A stretch of 32,538 nucleotides of DNA from positions 1 to 32,538 of the forward strand of contig JAFTUK010000023.1 of NCBI GenBank assembly GCA_017466325.1, written 5' to 3'. Under the pieces are notes generated by a model. It did not search any database. It worked only from the letters and a program-made list of their open reading frames with translations, and was not told where the DNA came from. The stretch is from Bacteroidaceae bacterium. GTDB taxonomy: Bacteria > Bacteroidota > Bacteroidia > Bacteroidales > Bacteroidaceae. The position numbers and the translations under genes are program-made. Shown in pieces: positions 1 through 7,340 of this stretch (the first letter of the stretch is position 1; the number at the start of each line of letters is the position of its first letter).

Positions 1-86
1 GTCTCTATTTTTACTATCTCAAAACGCTCTAGTATCTCACTCGGGAGTACTAACTGTGCTAATTGTTCTAATATCTTGCTTTCCAT
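1..86 (-). CDS. Possible insertion-sequence transposase, N-terminal fragment (cut by window edge)
   Basis: Reading leftward from ATG at 86, the frame stays open to the window edge and gives about 28 residues, beginning MESKILEQLAQLVLPSEILE. The short leucine-rich start with an LPSEILERFE-like stretch resembles the N-terminal region of ISAon1-type transposases of Bacteroidota, which are often encoded as a small separate reading frame. This is recognition from memory of the family, not a search. A TAnnTTTG element lies only 6 bp before the ATG, so either the transcript is leaderless or the true start differs. No terminal inverted repeat could be fixed between 87 and 225, so the element's boundary is not called. 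It could also be an unrelated small protein. Confidence 0.4.
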   Translation of the reverse strand, partial: MESKILEQLAQLVLPSEILERFEIVKIE

Positions 87-91
87 GGATA

Positions 92-99
92 CAAAGATA
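92..99 (-). promoter_or_regulatory. -7 element (TATCTTTG) before the edge ORF
   Basis: On the minus strand this reads TATCTTTG, a match to the Bacteroidota -7 consensus TAnnTTTG. No TTTG is found about 20 bp upstream. The predicted transcription start would fall at about 85, essentially on the ATG at 86, which would make the message leaderless. Confidence 0.45.
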
Positions 100-229
100 C
101 AGCTTTGTACCGATTTTCCACACATTTTTGCTACTGAGCCATTTTATCGTTACCGACGTATCGTTGAGGAGTTAGGTAGGACTGCCACCGAAGTCAGTTG
201 GATTGAAATTCAATTTTAATGAAAATAAA

Positions 230-255
230 AAGGATTCTTCATGAGAAGAATCCTT
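230..255 (-). terminator. Rho-independent terminator after tRNA-Gln
   Basis: A perfect 11-bp stem (arms 230-240 and 245-255) with a 4-nt loop is followed on the minus strand by TTTATTTT. It lies a few bases past the 3' end of tRNA-Gln and also faces the left-edge ORF. Confidence 0.85.
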
Positions 256-261
256 TTCTGT

Positions 262-331
262 TGGGCTACCCGGACTCGAACCAGGAAAGGCAGGACCAGA
301 ATCTGCAGTGTTACCATTACACCATAGCCCA
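262..331 (-). tRNA. tRNA-Gln (anticodon CTG)
   Basis: A 70-nt cloverleaf can be folded on the minus strand. The acceptor arms TGGGCTA and TAGCCCA pair. The D arm is GTGTAATGGTAACAC. The anticodon loop is TTCTGGT, with CTG at positions 34-36. The T arm contains TTCGAGT. The TGGG start and the CTG loop context match bacterial tRNA-Gln. The last pair of the anticodon stem is A-C. CCA is not encoded. It has its own promoter at 392-423 and terminator at 230-255. Confidence 0.93.
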
Positions 332-391
332 ATCAAAGTGCTTTGCCAAGGCGAGAGCGTGTTTGTGTGCGCTGTTCCTTGTTTGCGAGTG

Positions 392-423
392 CAAAGGTAA
401 AGCGTTTTTCTGATATGACCAAA
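392..423 (-). promoter_or_regulatory. Bacteroidota-type promoter for tRNA-Gln
   Basis: On the minus strand, TTTG (420-423) and TACCTTTG (392-399) are separated by exactly 20 bp. This matches the Bacteroidota sigma-ABfr consensus of a TTTG -33 element and a TAnnTTTG -7 element. The predicted start is about 385, roughly 54 nt before the mature tRNA. Confidence 0.8.
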
Positions 424-470
424 CAATTTCGTGAAAAAAAGTAAAAAAAAGTGCCAAAACGGTGCGTTTT

Positions 471-502
471 TTTGCTCGCGACCTCTAAAAGTCGTACCTT
501 TG
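471..502 (+). promoter_or_regulatory. Bacteroidota-type promoter for rsfS-ftsH-cdsA
   Basis: TTTG at 471-474 and TACCTTTG at 495-502 are separated by 20 bp. The predicted transcription start is near 509, leaving a leader of about 16 nt rich in A and T before the rsfS ATG at 525. There is no Shine-Dalgarno sequence, as is usual in this phylum. Confidence 0.8.
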
Positions 503-524
503 GGGTTCAATAATAATATAAATA

Positions 525-890
525 ATGTATAAGGCAGGAAAGCATAAATTACTTGATACCATTATCGACGGCATTCAGGACAAGAAAGGCCATGACATAG
601 TTATTGTGGACCTCAGCAGCATAGAGGATACCATTTGTACATACTTTGTAATTGCACAGGGCGGTAGCCCCACTCAGGTACATGCCCTGGCAATGAGCGT
701 GGGCGATAAGGCCCGTGAGGTTTGCGGGGCACGACCCTTGGCGGTGGACGGTTTGCGCAACAGCAACTGGGTGGCTATGGACTATGCCGATGTGATAGTG
801 CACATCTTCCTGCCCGAAGAACGTGCCTTTTATGATATAGAGCATCTGTGGGCAGATGCCGAGCTAACGGAAATACCTGATTTGGACTAA
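525..890 (+). CDS. rsfS: Ribosomal silencing factor RsfS
   Basis: This 121-residue protein belongs to the RsfS/DUF143/Iojap family. Family members bind ribosomal protein uL14 on the large subunit and block subunit joining, which slows translation in starvation. Recognisable features are VDLSSIEDTICTYFVIAQG near residues 28-46, DGLRNSNWVAMDYADVIVHIF near 75-95, and the C-terminal FYDIEHLW. The length is typical. It is the first gene of an operon: its stop codon shares one base with the ftsH start at 890, so the two are probably translationally coupled. The rsfS-ftsH-cdsA order is common in Bacteroidales. Confidence 0.95.
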   Translation: MYKAGKHKLLDTIIDGIQDKKGHDIVIVDLSSIEDTICTYFVIAQGGSPTQVHALAMSVGDKAREVCGARPLAVDGLRNSNWVAMDYADVIVHIFLPEERAFYDIEHLWADAELTEIPDLD

Positions 891-2848
891 TGGCAAACAA
901 TAACAACAACAAGAAGCAGAGACCATCATTCAACTTCACCTGGGTATATATGATTATCCTGGCGGTTCTGGGTTATCTGTTCATTACGGGCGAGGGCGAA
1001 TCGCTCAAACCCTCTTCTACCAAGGAGGTAAGTTACACGGAATTCCAGAATTGCGTCCGCAAGGGCTATGGCAAGGAACTTGTGGCCAACAAGGATAAGG
1101 GTACTGCCGTCCTGCAACTGCTTCCCGAGCACTATCGCGATGTCTTCCCCGGCACCAATGATTTCAAGGGGCAGAAGCCTTCCGTGGTTACACAGTATCC
1201 CAGTTCCGACAAACTGGACGAGTTCATAGAGGCAGAGCGTGCCAACGGCAACTTCAGTGGTGACGTGCGCTATGAGCACGAGGTGGACTCTCCATGGTGG
1301 GGCTTCCTCATCAACATAGGTCCTATGCTTCTTCTGGTATTCTTCTGGATTTTCATCATGCGCCGCATGAGCGGTGGCGGTTCTTCCGGCGGAGAAGGTG
1401 GCGGCGGTCCCATGGGTATCTTCAATGTTGGCAAGAGCCGTGCACGCCTGATAGAGAAGGACGATGCCAAGGTGACGTTCAAGGACGTTGCCGGACAGGA
1501 GGGAGCCAAGCAGGAGGTGCAGGAGATTGTTGACTTCCTGAAGAACCCTGCCAAGTACACAGAACTGGGCGGCAAGATTCCCAAAGGCGCCCTGCTCGTA
1601 GGTCCTCCGGGAACCGGTAAGACCCTGCTTGCCAAGGCTGTAGCCGGCGAGGCCGACGTGCCCTTCTTCTCCATGAGCGGTTCGGATTTCGTGGAGATGT
1701 TCGTTGGCGTGGGTGCCAGCCGTGTCCGCGACCTCTTCCGCAAGGCTAAGGAGAAGAGCCCTTGCATCATCTTCATCGACGAGATAGATGCCGTGGGACG
1801 TGCCCGTAGCCGCAACATCAGTACGGGTGGCAACGACGAGCGCGAGAACACGCTGAACCAGTTGCTCACCGAGATGGACGGTTTCGGCACCAACAGCGGT
1901 GTCATCATCCTGGCCGCCACCAACCGTGCCGACATTCTGGACAAGGCCTTGTTGCGTGCAGGACGTTTCGACCGCCAGATACATGTGGATCTGCCCGATG
2001 TGAACGAGCGCCGTGCTATCTTCGAGGTGCACCTGCGCCCAATCAAGAAGGCGGACGACCTCGACCTTGATTTCCTTTCCCGCCAGACGCCCGGTTTCTC
2101 CGGTGCCGACATTGCCAATGTCTGCAACGAGGCTGCCCTCATTGCAGCCCGTCACGGGCAGAGCACCGTGGGCAAGGATAACTTCCTTGCCGCCGTGGAC
2201 CGTATCATCGGTGGTTTGGAGAAGAAGACCAAGGTGATGACTGTGGAGGAGAAGCGCACCATTGCCCTGCACGAGGCTGGTCATGCCACCGTAAGTTGGC
2301 ACCTGCAGTACGCCAATCCTCTTGTCAAGGTTACCATCGTGCCCCGTGGCCGTGCCCTGGGTGCTGCATGGTATCTGCCCGAGGAACGCCAGATTACCAC
2401 CAAGGAGCAGATGCTGGACGAGATGTGTGCCACTCTGGGCGGACGTGCCGCCGAGGAACTCTTCACCGGCCATATCTCTTCGGGTGCCATGAACGACCTG
2501 GAGCGCGTCACCAAGCAGGCATACGGCATGATAGCCTATATGGGCATGAGCGACAAGTTGCCCAACCTCTGCTATTACAACAACGACGAGTACCAGTTCC
2601 AGCGCCCCTATAGCGAGGATACCGCACGCCAGATAGATGCCGAGGTGCAGCGCATGATAGCCGAGCAGTATGCCCGTGCCAAGGCCCTGCTTGCCGAGAA
2701 GAGCGAAGGCCATGCCCAACTGGCGCAGATCCTGCAGGAACGTGAGGTGATCTTTGCCGAGGATGTGGAAACCATCTTTGGCAAGCGCCCCTGGACCAGC
2801 CGCACCGAAGAACTCCTGGAGAGTGAACCAACCCCCGAAATCCCATAA
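890..2848 (+). CDS. ftsH: ATP-dependent zinc metalloprotease FtsH
   Basis: FtsH is a membrane-anchored AAA+ protease that degrades misfolded or short-lived membrane and cytosolic proteins. The 652-residue product has an N-terminal transmembrane helix (about 16-33), a periplasmic region, and a second helix (about 136-157). A Gly/Ser-rich linker leads into the AAA+ domain, with Walker A GPPGTGKT at 238-245 and Walker B IIFIDEID at 293-300. The second region of homology includes [10 protein letters not shown] near 355-364. The peptidase domain carries the zinc motif HEAGH at 461-465, and the likely third ligand is Asp536 in [10 protein letters not shown]. All key residues are present and the length is normal. 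The poly-Asn start (MANNNNNKK) is unusual but low-complexity starts are common here. Confidence 0.98.
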   Translation: MANNNNNKKQRPSFNFTWVYMIILAVLGYLFITGEGESLKPSSTKEVSYTEFQNCVRKGYGKELVANKDKGTAVLQLLPEHYRDVFPGTNDFKGQKPSVVTQYPSSDKLDEFIEAERANGNFSGDVRYEHEVDSPWWGFLINIGPMLLLVFFWIFIMRRMSGGGSSGGEGGGGPMGIFNVGKSRARLIEKDDAKVTFKDVAGQEGAKQEVQEIVDFLKNPAKYTELGGKIPKGALLVGPPGTGKTLLAKAVAGEADVPFFSMSGSDFVEMFVGVGASRVRDLFRKAKEKSPCIIFIDEIDAVGRARSRNISTGGNDERENTLNQLLTEMDGFGTNSGVIILAATNRADILDKALLRAGRFDRQIHVDLPDVNERRAIFEVHLRPIKKADDLDLDFLSRQTPGFSGADIANVCNEAALIAARHGQSTVGKDNFLAAVDRIIGGLEKKTKVMTVEEKRTIALHEAGHATVSWHLQYANPLVKVTIVPRGRALGAAWYLPEERQITTKEQMLDEMCATLGGRAAEELFTGHISSGAMNDLERVTKQAYGMIAYMGMSDKLPNLCYYNNDEYQFQRPYSEDTARQIDAEVQRMIAEQYARAKALLAEKSEGHAQLAQILQEREVIFAEDVETIFGKRPWTSRTEELLESEPTPEIP

Positions 2849-2862
2849 CTCCCTACTGGCCC

Positions 2863-2898
2863 TAAGGTCTTTAAAGTCCTTAAGGTCCTTAAGGTCCC
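2863..2898. repeat. Tandem 9-bp repeat (TAAGGTCCT), 4 units, in ftsH-cdsA spacer
   Basis: Four head-to-tail 9-bp units fill most of the 64-bp spacer: TAAGGTCTT, TAAAGTCCT, TAAGGTCCT and TAAGGTCCC, followed by TAAAAA. The unit contains AAGG and near-complementary CCTT, so it can also pair with itself. No promoter or Shine-Dalgarno sequence is visible in the spacer. Confidence 0.85.
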
Positions 2899-2912
2899 TA
2901 AAAACAATATAA

Positions 2913-3800
2913 ATGAAAAATCTTATCTTACGTACTATCACAGGTATAGCCTTTGTGGCAGTCCTTGTAGGTTCCATTGTCTACAGCCCCTTCACCTTTG
3001 GCTCGCTCTTCGCCATTGTTTCAGCACTCTCCACGCTGGAGTTCTGTAGGATTGTGAACAAGCAGGAAGGTGTGCGTGTAAACTCCTTCATGTGCACTAT
3101 AGCAAGTATATTCCTTTTCTTTGCATTCTTTGCATACAGTTGCGGTTTTGCTCATAACTTTCAGATGCCAGGCTCTGTTTTCATGCCTTATCTTCTGATT
3201 GTCATATACTTGTTGGTGAGCCAGTTGTATTTTGGACGTCAGAATGCACTTGTTTCCTGGGCATATTCTATGATGTCTCAGGTGTATATTGCATTGCCTT
3301 TTGCTTTGTTGCCTGTTTTGTATGCTATTCCGCTTTTTGATCAATTATTGTTCTGCTGGGTTTATCCATTGGCGGTATTTCTTTTCCTGTGGTGTAGCGA
3401 CACAGGAGCCTATTGCGTAGGTTCTCTGTTGGGCAAGAAGATACCTTACCGTCTGTTTCCCAGCATTTCTCCCAACAAGTCCTGGGTTGGCAGCATAGGC
3501 GGAGGATTGCTTGCTGTTGGTGTTGCCGCAATAATCCGCATGAATACTGACGCAATGCCTGAGATAGTGAAGTTTGCAGTAGAGTTGCTTACCTTGCCTC
3601 AGTGGATAGGTTTTGCTCTTGTAGTAACAATCTTCGGCACATGGGGCGACCTTGTGGAGAGCCAGATCAAGCGTCAGCTTGGTATCAAGGACAGTGGCAA
3701 TATCCTTCCCGGTCATGGAGGTTTCCTGGATCGTTTCGATAGCAGTCTGCTTGCTATACCGGCCTCTTTGGCGTATATCTACACCATTTGGAGCATGTAG
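2913..3800 (+). CDS. cdsA: Phosphatidate cytidylyltransferase CdsA
   Basis: CdsA makes CDP-diacylglycerol from phosphatidate and CTP in the inner membrane, the branch point for phosphatidylethanolamine and phosphatidylglycerol synthesis. The 295-residue protein is dominated by hydrophobic helices. It ends with the family signature starting at Ser250 (SQIKRQLGIKDSGNILPGHG, then GFLDRFD), which holds the conserved KR, KDS, HGG and DRFD residues. It is the third gene of the rsfS operon, separated from ftsH by a tandem-repeat spacer. The length is typical of the family. A palindromic repeat begins 6 bp after the stop codon. Confidence 0.96.
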   Translation: MKNLILRTITGIAFVAVLVGSIVYSPFTFGSLFAIVSALSTLEFCRIVNKQEGVRVNSFMCTIASIFLFFAFFAYSCGFAHNFQMPGSVFMPYLLIVIYLLVSQLYFGRQNALVSWAYSMMSQVYIALPFALLPVLYAIPLFDQLLFCWVYPLAVFLFLWCSDTGAYCVGSLLGKKIPYRLFPSISPNKSWVGSIGGGLLAVGVAAIIRMNTDAMPEIVKFAVELLTLPQWIGFALVVTIFGTWGDLVESQIKRQLGIKDSGNILPGHGGFLDRFDSSLLAIPASLAYIYTIWSM

Positions 3801-3805
3801 TATTA

Positions 3806-3860
3806 TTTAACCCAAATCGGTCATTAGACAGTTATGCGCTAATGGCCGATTTGGGTTTAA
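3806..3860. repeat. Long palindrome, copy 1 of dispersed repeat (cdsA-ansA)
   Basis: Two 22-nt arms (3806-3827 and 3839-3860) are complementary except at two positions, one of which would be a G-U pair in RNA. They flank an 11-nt loop (acagttatgcg). Positions 3822-3859 match 15831-15868 at 34 of 38 bases without gaps. The palindrome has no T-run on either side, so it is not a standard intrinsic terminator. It could act as an mRNA 3'-end stabiliser or be a REP-like element. Confidence 0.85.
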
Positions 3861-3907
3861 GGGAAATCATACACCTGATACTTAAAATACGAGATAGTTT
3901 AGCAACG

Positions 3908-4963
3908 ATGTCATACAACAGTGCCCAGCCCTCCATACTAATTATCTATACAGGCGGAACTATCGGCATGATAGAGAACCCTGAAACAGGAGCTTTGCTT
4001 AATTTTGACTTTGAGCAGTTCAGGTGTCATGTGCCAGAGTTGAAACAATTCCATCTTCAAATACATTCCTATGCATTTGAACCTCCAATAGATTCAAGCG
4101 ATATGGAGCCAAAGCATTGGGTCGAGATAGCCAAGATTATAGCTGACAACTACGATGTTTATGACGGATTTGTTGTTTTGCATGGTACCGACACGATGGC
4201 TTTCACAGCCTCTGCCTTGAGTTTTATGCTTGAAAATTTGGGCAAGCCGGTTGTTATTACCGGAGCCCAGTTGCCTATCGGGAAATTGCGGACAGACGGC
4301 AAGGAAAACCTGCTGACATCTATTGAAATAGCGGCAGCTCGAAATTCAGCAGGAGAACCTATGGTGCCAGAGGTATGTATTTTCTTTGAAAGCCAGTTAA
4401 TGCGTGGCAACCGTACAACAAAGATAAATGCAGAGGGGTTCAATGCTTTCCGTTCGTTCAATTACCCTCCATTGGCAGTTGCTGGTGTACATATCAGGTA
4501 TAATAATCTGCTTATACGTCGTCCGGATTCATCACGGCCATTTCGTTCCCATTTTTCCCTTGGAACAGGTATATTCATACTTACTATTTTTCCAGGAATT
4601 CAAAAGGAGTACGTTGATGTAGTTATTCAAATGAAAAATCTGCGGGCACTCATTATCAAAACTTATGGTTCTGGTAATGCTCCACAAAAGCCCTGGTTAC
4701 TTGATAAACTCAGAGAACTTGACCGTCGTGGGGTAATCCTTGTCAACATAACGCAATGTTCCCAAGGAACTGTAGAGATGCATCGTTATGCTACTGGTTT
4801 ACAACTTCTGCAAGCTGGAGCAGTTAATGGTTATGACGGAACGTTGGAGAGTACGGTGTCTAAGCTTATGTTCCTTCTTGGTCAAAATTATTCAAAAGAA
4901 GAGATACTCACATTGTTAAATACCAGTATCGCAGGTGAAATAACACTATCTTCCGAAGCATAG
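3908..4963 (+). CDS. ansA: Type I (cytoplasmic) L-asparaginase
   Basis: This enzyme hydrolyses L-asparagine to aspartate and ammonia. The 351-residue protein shows the first catalytic motif YTGGTIGM, with threonine near residue 15, and the second HGTDT at 92-96, supplying the Thr94-Asp95 pair. VITGAQLPIG and QLMRGNRTTK are also family hallmarks. No signal peptide is visible, which fits the cytoplasmic type I form. The frame is open back to an ATG at 3788, but that start overlaps cdsA by 13 bp and translates through the palindromic repeat. The ATG at 3908 puts the conserved N-terminus at the usual place and is preferred. No clear promoter was found in 3861-3907. Confidence 0.94.
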   Translation: MSYNSAQPSILIIYTGGTIGMIENPETGALLNFDFEQFRCHVPELKQFHLQIHSYAFEPPIDSSDMEPKHWVEIAKIIADNYDVYDGFVVLHGTDTMAFTASALSFMLENLGKPVVITGAQLPIGKLRTDGKENLLTSIEIAAARNSAGEPMVPEVCIFFESQLMRGNRTTKINAEGFNAFRSFNYPPLAVAGVHIRYNNLLIRRPDSSRPFRSHFSLGTGIFILTIFPGIQKEYVDVVIQMKNLRALIIKTYGSGNAPQKPWLLDKLRELDRRGVILVNITQCSQGTVEMHRYATGLQLLQAGAVNGYDGTLESTVSKLMFLLGQNYSKEEILTLLNTSIAGEITLSSEA

Positions 4964-4982
4964 ACTTTTTCTGCCGGTATAA

Positions 4983-5768
4983 TCAGTATTTGCTCTGATG
5001 TATCAGCCTGTATGCTATGGAACCTTTTGGTGGAGTGGCAGGACAGTTGTTACGTGGAAACCATGCCGCCCTTTGCAGTTCGCTTTCCTGTATGTGTATT
5101 TCTCCGCTCTCGTATTCTGCAGTGAAACCGAGCATCAGTTGGGAGGGAAACGGCCAACTCTGACTGCCGAAATATCGGATGTTACAGACGGTAATGCCTG
5201 TCTCTTCCATTATCTCACGCCTTACCGCCTGCTCGGCAGACTCTCCTGCCTCCATGAAGCCTGCTATACAGGAGTAGTATTTGGAGATACGGTTGCGGTG
5301 CAGGGCCAACAGAATGTCGTTTCCGCGGTTTACAAGCACGATTATGCAGGGTTCTATCCGTGGGAATATGACGTTGTGGCAGTTTGGGCACACAAGCGAG
5401 GTTTCCTCCTCATTTGTGCTGGGTTCCAGCCGCGTGCCGCACTTAGGACAATAGCGTGTCTTGCTGAGCCATTCGTATAGGGCCTTGGCACGGAAGTAGG
5501 GTAGTACATGCTCCTCTCCGTGCTCTGCATAGTAATTGCGCAAGGTTGTTGTCTCGAAGCCTTCTGGCAGTGAGGTGTCTTGCGGCATGCCCAACACGCA
5601 GATGTCTGTATGTCTTTCTTCAAAAAGCAGGTTGTCAGACGATGAAGCCTGAAGACCTTTCAAATCTTCGAATTCCAAGGACTGTCCGTCATTCCGCAAT
5701 ACCACATCCTGCCCTGCCAGGGCGATGCATCGGCAACATGAGGTTTCTGGAGATAGGATTATGGGCAT
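4983..5768 (-). CDS. nudC: NAD+/NADH pyrophosphatase NudC
   Basis: NudC is a Nudix hydrolase that cleaves NAD(H) and can remove NAD caps from RNA 5' ends. The 261-residue product has an N-terminal domain and a zinc ribbon with Cys107, Cys110, Cys127 and Cys130 (CPKCGT and CPNC). The Nudix box spans about 170-192, with the core REIMEETG. The NudC-specific motif follows at about 202-210 (SQSWPFPSQ), distinguishing it from generic Nudix proteins. The length matches the family (about 257-280). It lies 64 bp downstream of the transporter gene on the same strand and could be co-transcribed. It converges with ansA, with only 19 bp between them. Confidence 0.95.
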   Translation of the reverse strand: MPIILSPETSCCRCIALAGQDVVLRNDGQSLEFEDLKGLQASSSDNLLFEERHTDICVLGMPQDTSLPEGFETTTLRNYYAEHGEEHVLPYFRAKALYEWLSKTRYCPKCGTRLEPSTNEEETSLVCPNCHNVIFPRIEPCIIVLVNRGNDILLALHRNRISKYYSCIAGFMEAGESAEQAVRREIMEETGITVCNIRYFGSQSWPFPSQLMLGFTAEYESGEIHIQESELQRAAWFPRNNCPATPPKGSIAYRLIHQSKY

Positions 5769-5777
5769 AGAGGAAAC

Positions 5778-5819
5778 AGAAAACGGAAAGGGGAAAACGG
5801 AAAACTGGAAGTGGAAAAC
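5778..5819. repeat. Tandem 14-bp repeat, 3 imperfect units, in transporter-nudC spacer
   Basis: Three consecutive 14-bp units are visible: AGAAAACGGAAAGG (5778-5791), GGAAAACGGAAAAC (5792-5805) and TGGAAGTGGAAAAC (5806-5819). The strand bias is strong, with purines almost exclusively on the plus strand. They fill most of the 64-bp gap between nudC and the transporter gene. Confidence 0.75.
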
Positions 5820-5832
5820 GCAAATCTCCTCT

Positions 5833-6441
5833 TCACTTCGTCTTGCGCATGATGAGGCGGTAGACGTTGCATCCCAGGAAATTGCCCGATGCTATTGCCA
5901 GCCAGAAGGCAATAACCTGAGGCAGATGGGCAAGGGTAAAGTCTGTTGGAACACACAGATAGAAAAAGGAGTCTGCTACACAGTGAGGGAAACCACAGTT
6001 TATGAAGACGGGGATGCCGAACAGCATGGGCAGGTTCTTACCCTCGCGAGCAAAGGTCACTACGGTGGTCATGATGAAGCCGCAACCTATTGCCAATATG
6101 CCGCCTTTCACTGGGCCCAAAGCCAAACGGGCCTCCAGAATGCCTTGGGCGGTCTCTTGCAATGGCATGGGAGAGCATCGGAGTATCAGGGACATGGCAG
6201 CGCAACCCATAAGATTGCCGAAGAGAATCAGCATAACTTGGGAGAACTCTCCTTTCTTGAAGAATCCTGCCGTACCTGTGTAGAGTTTAAGACTGTACCC
6301 CACCACGGCCAAGAGTCCGAAAGAGAAGAGCACCGCTCCTATTATGTTCTTCTCTGCAAGATAGCCGAAACCGGCAATGCCTATGCAGATGCCGGCAATG
6401 AATGCCGAGCGCAGCGTGAACCAGATTTCCTTTATTGTCAT
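5833..6441 (-). CDS. Compact formate/nitrite transporter (FNT) family protein
   Basis: FNT proteins are pentameric channels that move formate, nitrite or similar small monovalent anions across the inner membrane. The 202-residue protein has about six hydrophobic helices: near 10-30, 32-50, 63-85, 98-120, 125-145 and 158-185. Family-like landmarks are FGNLMGC in helix 3 and GFPHCVAD, which corresponds to the GFEHSVAN-type segment with its central histidine. It is shorter than FocA/NirC (about 270-285), mainly because the N-terminus and cytosolic tails are trimmed. ATG at 6441 was chosen because the frame upstream runs back through the promoter at 6496-6526. The substrate cannot be told from the sequence. 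Confidence 0.82.
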   Translation of the reverse strand: MTIKEIWFTLRSAFIAGICIGIAGFGYLAEKNIIGAVLFSFGLLAVVGYSLKLYTGTAGFFKKGEFSQVMLILFGNLMGCAAMSLILRCSPMPLQETAQGILEARLALGPVKGGILAIGCGFIMTTVVTFAREGKNLPMLFGIPVFINCGFPHCVADSFFYLCVPTDFTLAHLPQVIAFWLAIASGNFLGCNVYRLIMRKTK

Positions 6442-6495
6442 TGCTTTTGTGCTTTTGCCTGTGTTGCAGCACAGACGATACGTTAAATATTGTTG

Positions 6496-6526
6496 CAAAG
6501 ATACACAAACCGTACGGAACGGCAAA
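6496..6526 (-). promoter_or_regulatory. Bacteroidota-type promoter for FNT transporter
   Basis: On the minus strand, TTTG (6523-6526) and TATCTTTG (6496-6503) are separated by 19 bp. The predicted start near 6489 leaves a leader of about 48 nt before ATG at 6441, supporting that start over longer alternatives. Confidence 0.8.
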
Positions 6527-6598
6527 GTGTAGGTGGGATTATTTGGTAAAATCCCCCTCATGTGTAGAGATAATACCCTCGTCCTTTATGTAAAATCC

Positions 6599-6630
6599 GT
6601 TGCACGGCAGGATTAAGAGGTGTATCTTTG
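6599..6630 (+). promoter_or_regulatory. Bacteroidota-type promoter for small secreted protein
   Basis: GTTG (6599-6602) and TATCTTTG (6623-6630) are separated by 20 bp. The predicted transcription start is about 6637. This rules out a GTG start at 6620, and leaves only about 7 nt before ATG 6644 but about 37 nt before ATG 6674. Confidence 0.75.
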
Positions 6631-6673
6631 CGGTGTAAACAACATGAAGACTAACTTTAAAAGACTTACTACT

Positions 6674-7204
6674 ATGAAAAGATTGATGATTGTTTCAGCG
6701 TTAACGATGGCAATGCTTATGCCAAGTTTGGAATCCAATGCTCAGGCTCAGGGTCGCGGACGCAACCATGAGAGAGTGGAACGCCGTGAGGTACGTGGCC
6801 GGAATAATAGCGACGACTATCGCCAAAAGTCCAAAAGGGACAGACGTCCTGACCGTATGGCGCATGCTCCCAAGCATAAGGACAGGCACGATAATCATTT
6901 CGTTCCTCGCGGAGGCCGCCTCGTGAAATGTGCCCCTCCCCGTATCAGCCGTGGATGTTATGTGCCTGGTTGGGAGGGTCGTGTACGCTATCATCACGAC
7001 GGACGCTGGGGTTACTATGTAAACGGAGCCTGGAGGTATTACAACTGCTACTATAATCCCTACGACTTCTTCTGCGAACCTGTTCCAGTACATGTGCCTC
7101 ACTCTCGTACAGTGTGTGCAGGCCATGCCCCTGCCGGAGAAGTGGCGGCCGGTGTGGTGGCCGGTACCATCCTGGGTTGCATAATTGGTTCCATGGCAAA
7201 TTGA
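6674..7204 (+). CDS. Secreted basic Tyr/His-rich protein of unknown function
   Basis: I do not recognise a named family. The 176-residue product starts with a clear signal peptide (MKRLMIVSALTMAMLMPSLE, cleaved near SNAQA). A strongly basic, Arg/His-rich and probably disordered stretch follows (about 25-80). The next part is aromatic (about 85-140), with YHHDGRWGYYVNGAWRYYN and several cysteines. The C-terminal 25 residues are Gly/Ala-rich and hydrophobic (AAGVVAGTILGCIIG), like a glycine zipper that could insert into or associate with a membrane. It is monocistronic with its own promoter. The start at 6674 was chosen for the signal peptide and leader length; ATG 6644 would add ten residues. 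A periplasmic or outer-membrane-associated role is an inference only. Confidence 0.75.
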   Translation: MKRLMIVSALTMAMLMPSLESNAQAQGRGRNHERVERREVRGRNNSDDYRQKSKRDRRPDRMAHAPKHKDRHDNHFVPRGGRLVKCAPPRISRGCYVPGWEGRVRYHHDGRWGYYVNGAWRYYNCYYNPYDFFCEPVPVHVPHSRTVCAGHAPAGEVAAGVVAGTILGCIIGSMAN

Positions 7205-7284
7205 CAATGGTTATATTTCCTTAAATCCTCGTTACGAAACCCAAAAAGACCGTTGAAACCTGATGCTTTTATTATAATTTATCG

Positions 7285-7292
7285 TATATTTG
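7285..7292 (+). promoter_or_regulatory. -7 element (TATATTTG) for manC
   Basis: The sequence matches TAnnTTTG, but no TTTG or TTG lies 19-21 bp upstream. The predicted start is near 7299, with a leader of about 42 nt. The leader begins close to a small inverted repeat (TACCGA and TCGGTA arms within 7295-7313). Confidence 0.55.
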
Positions 7293-7340
7293 TCGTACCG
7301 ACAAGGTTCGGTATATTCTTATAGAACGGAGGACACAACT

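Noticed and set aside
926-2977. Long minus-strand open frame of 683 codons opposite ftsH
   Set aside because: It is a shadow of the ftsH codon pattern, has no domain, and runs through the 9-bp repeat; ftsH on the other strand is unmistakable.
3895-3902. TAGTTTAG as an ansA promoter
   Set aside because: One mismatch to TAnnTTTG, and it would start transcription at or after the ATG at 3908.
3788-3907. Upstream 40-codon extension of ansA
   Set aside because: It overlaps cdsA and translates the palindromic repeat; the family's N-terminus starts at 3908.
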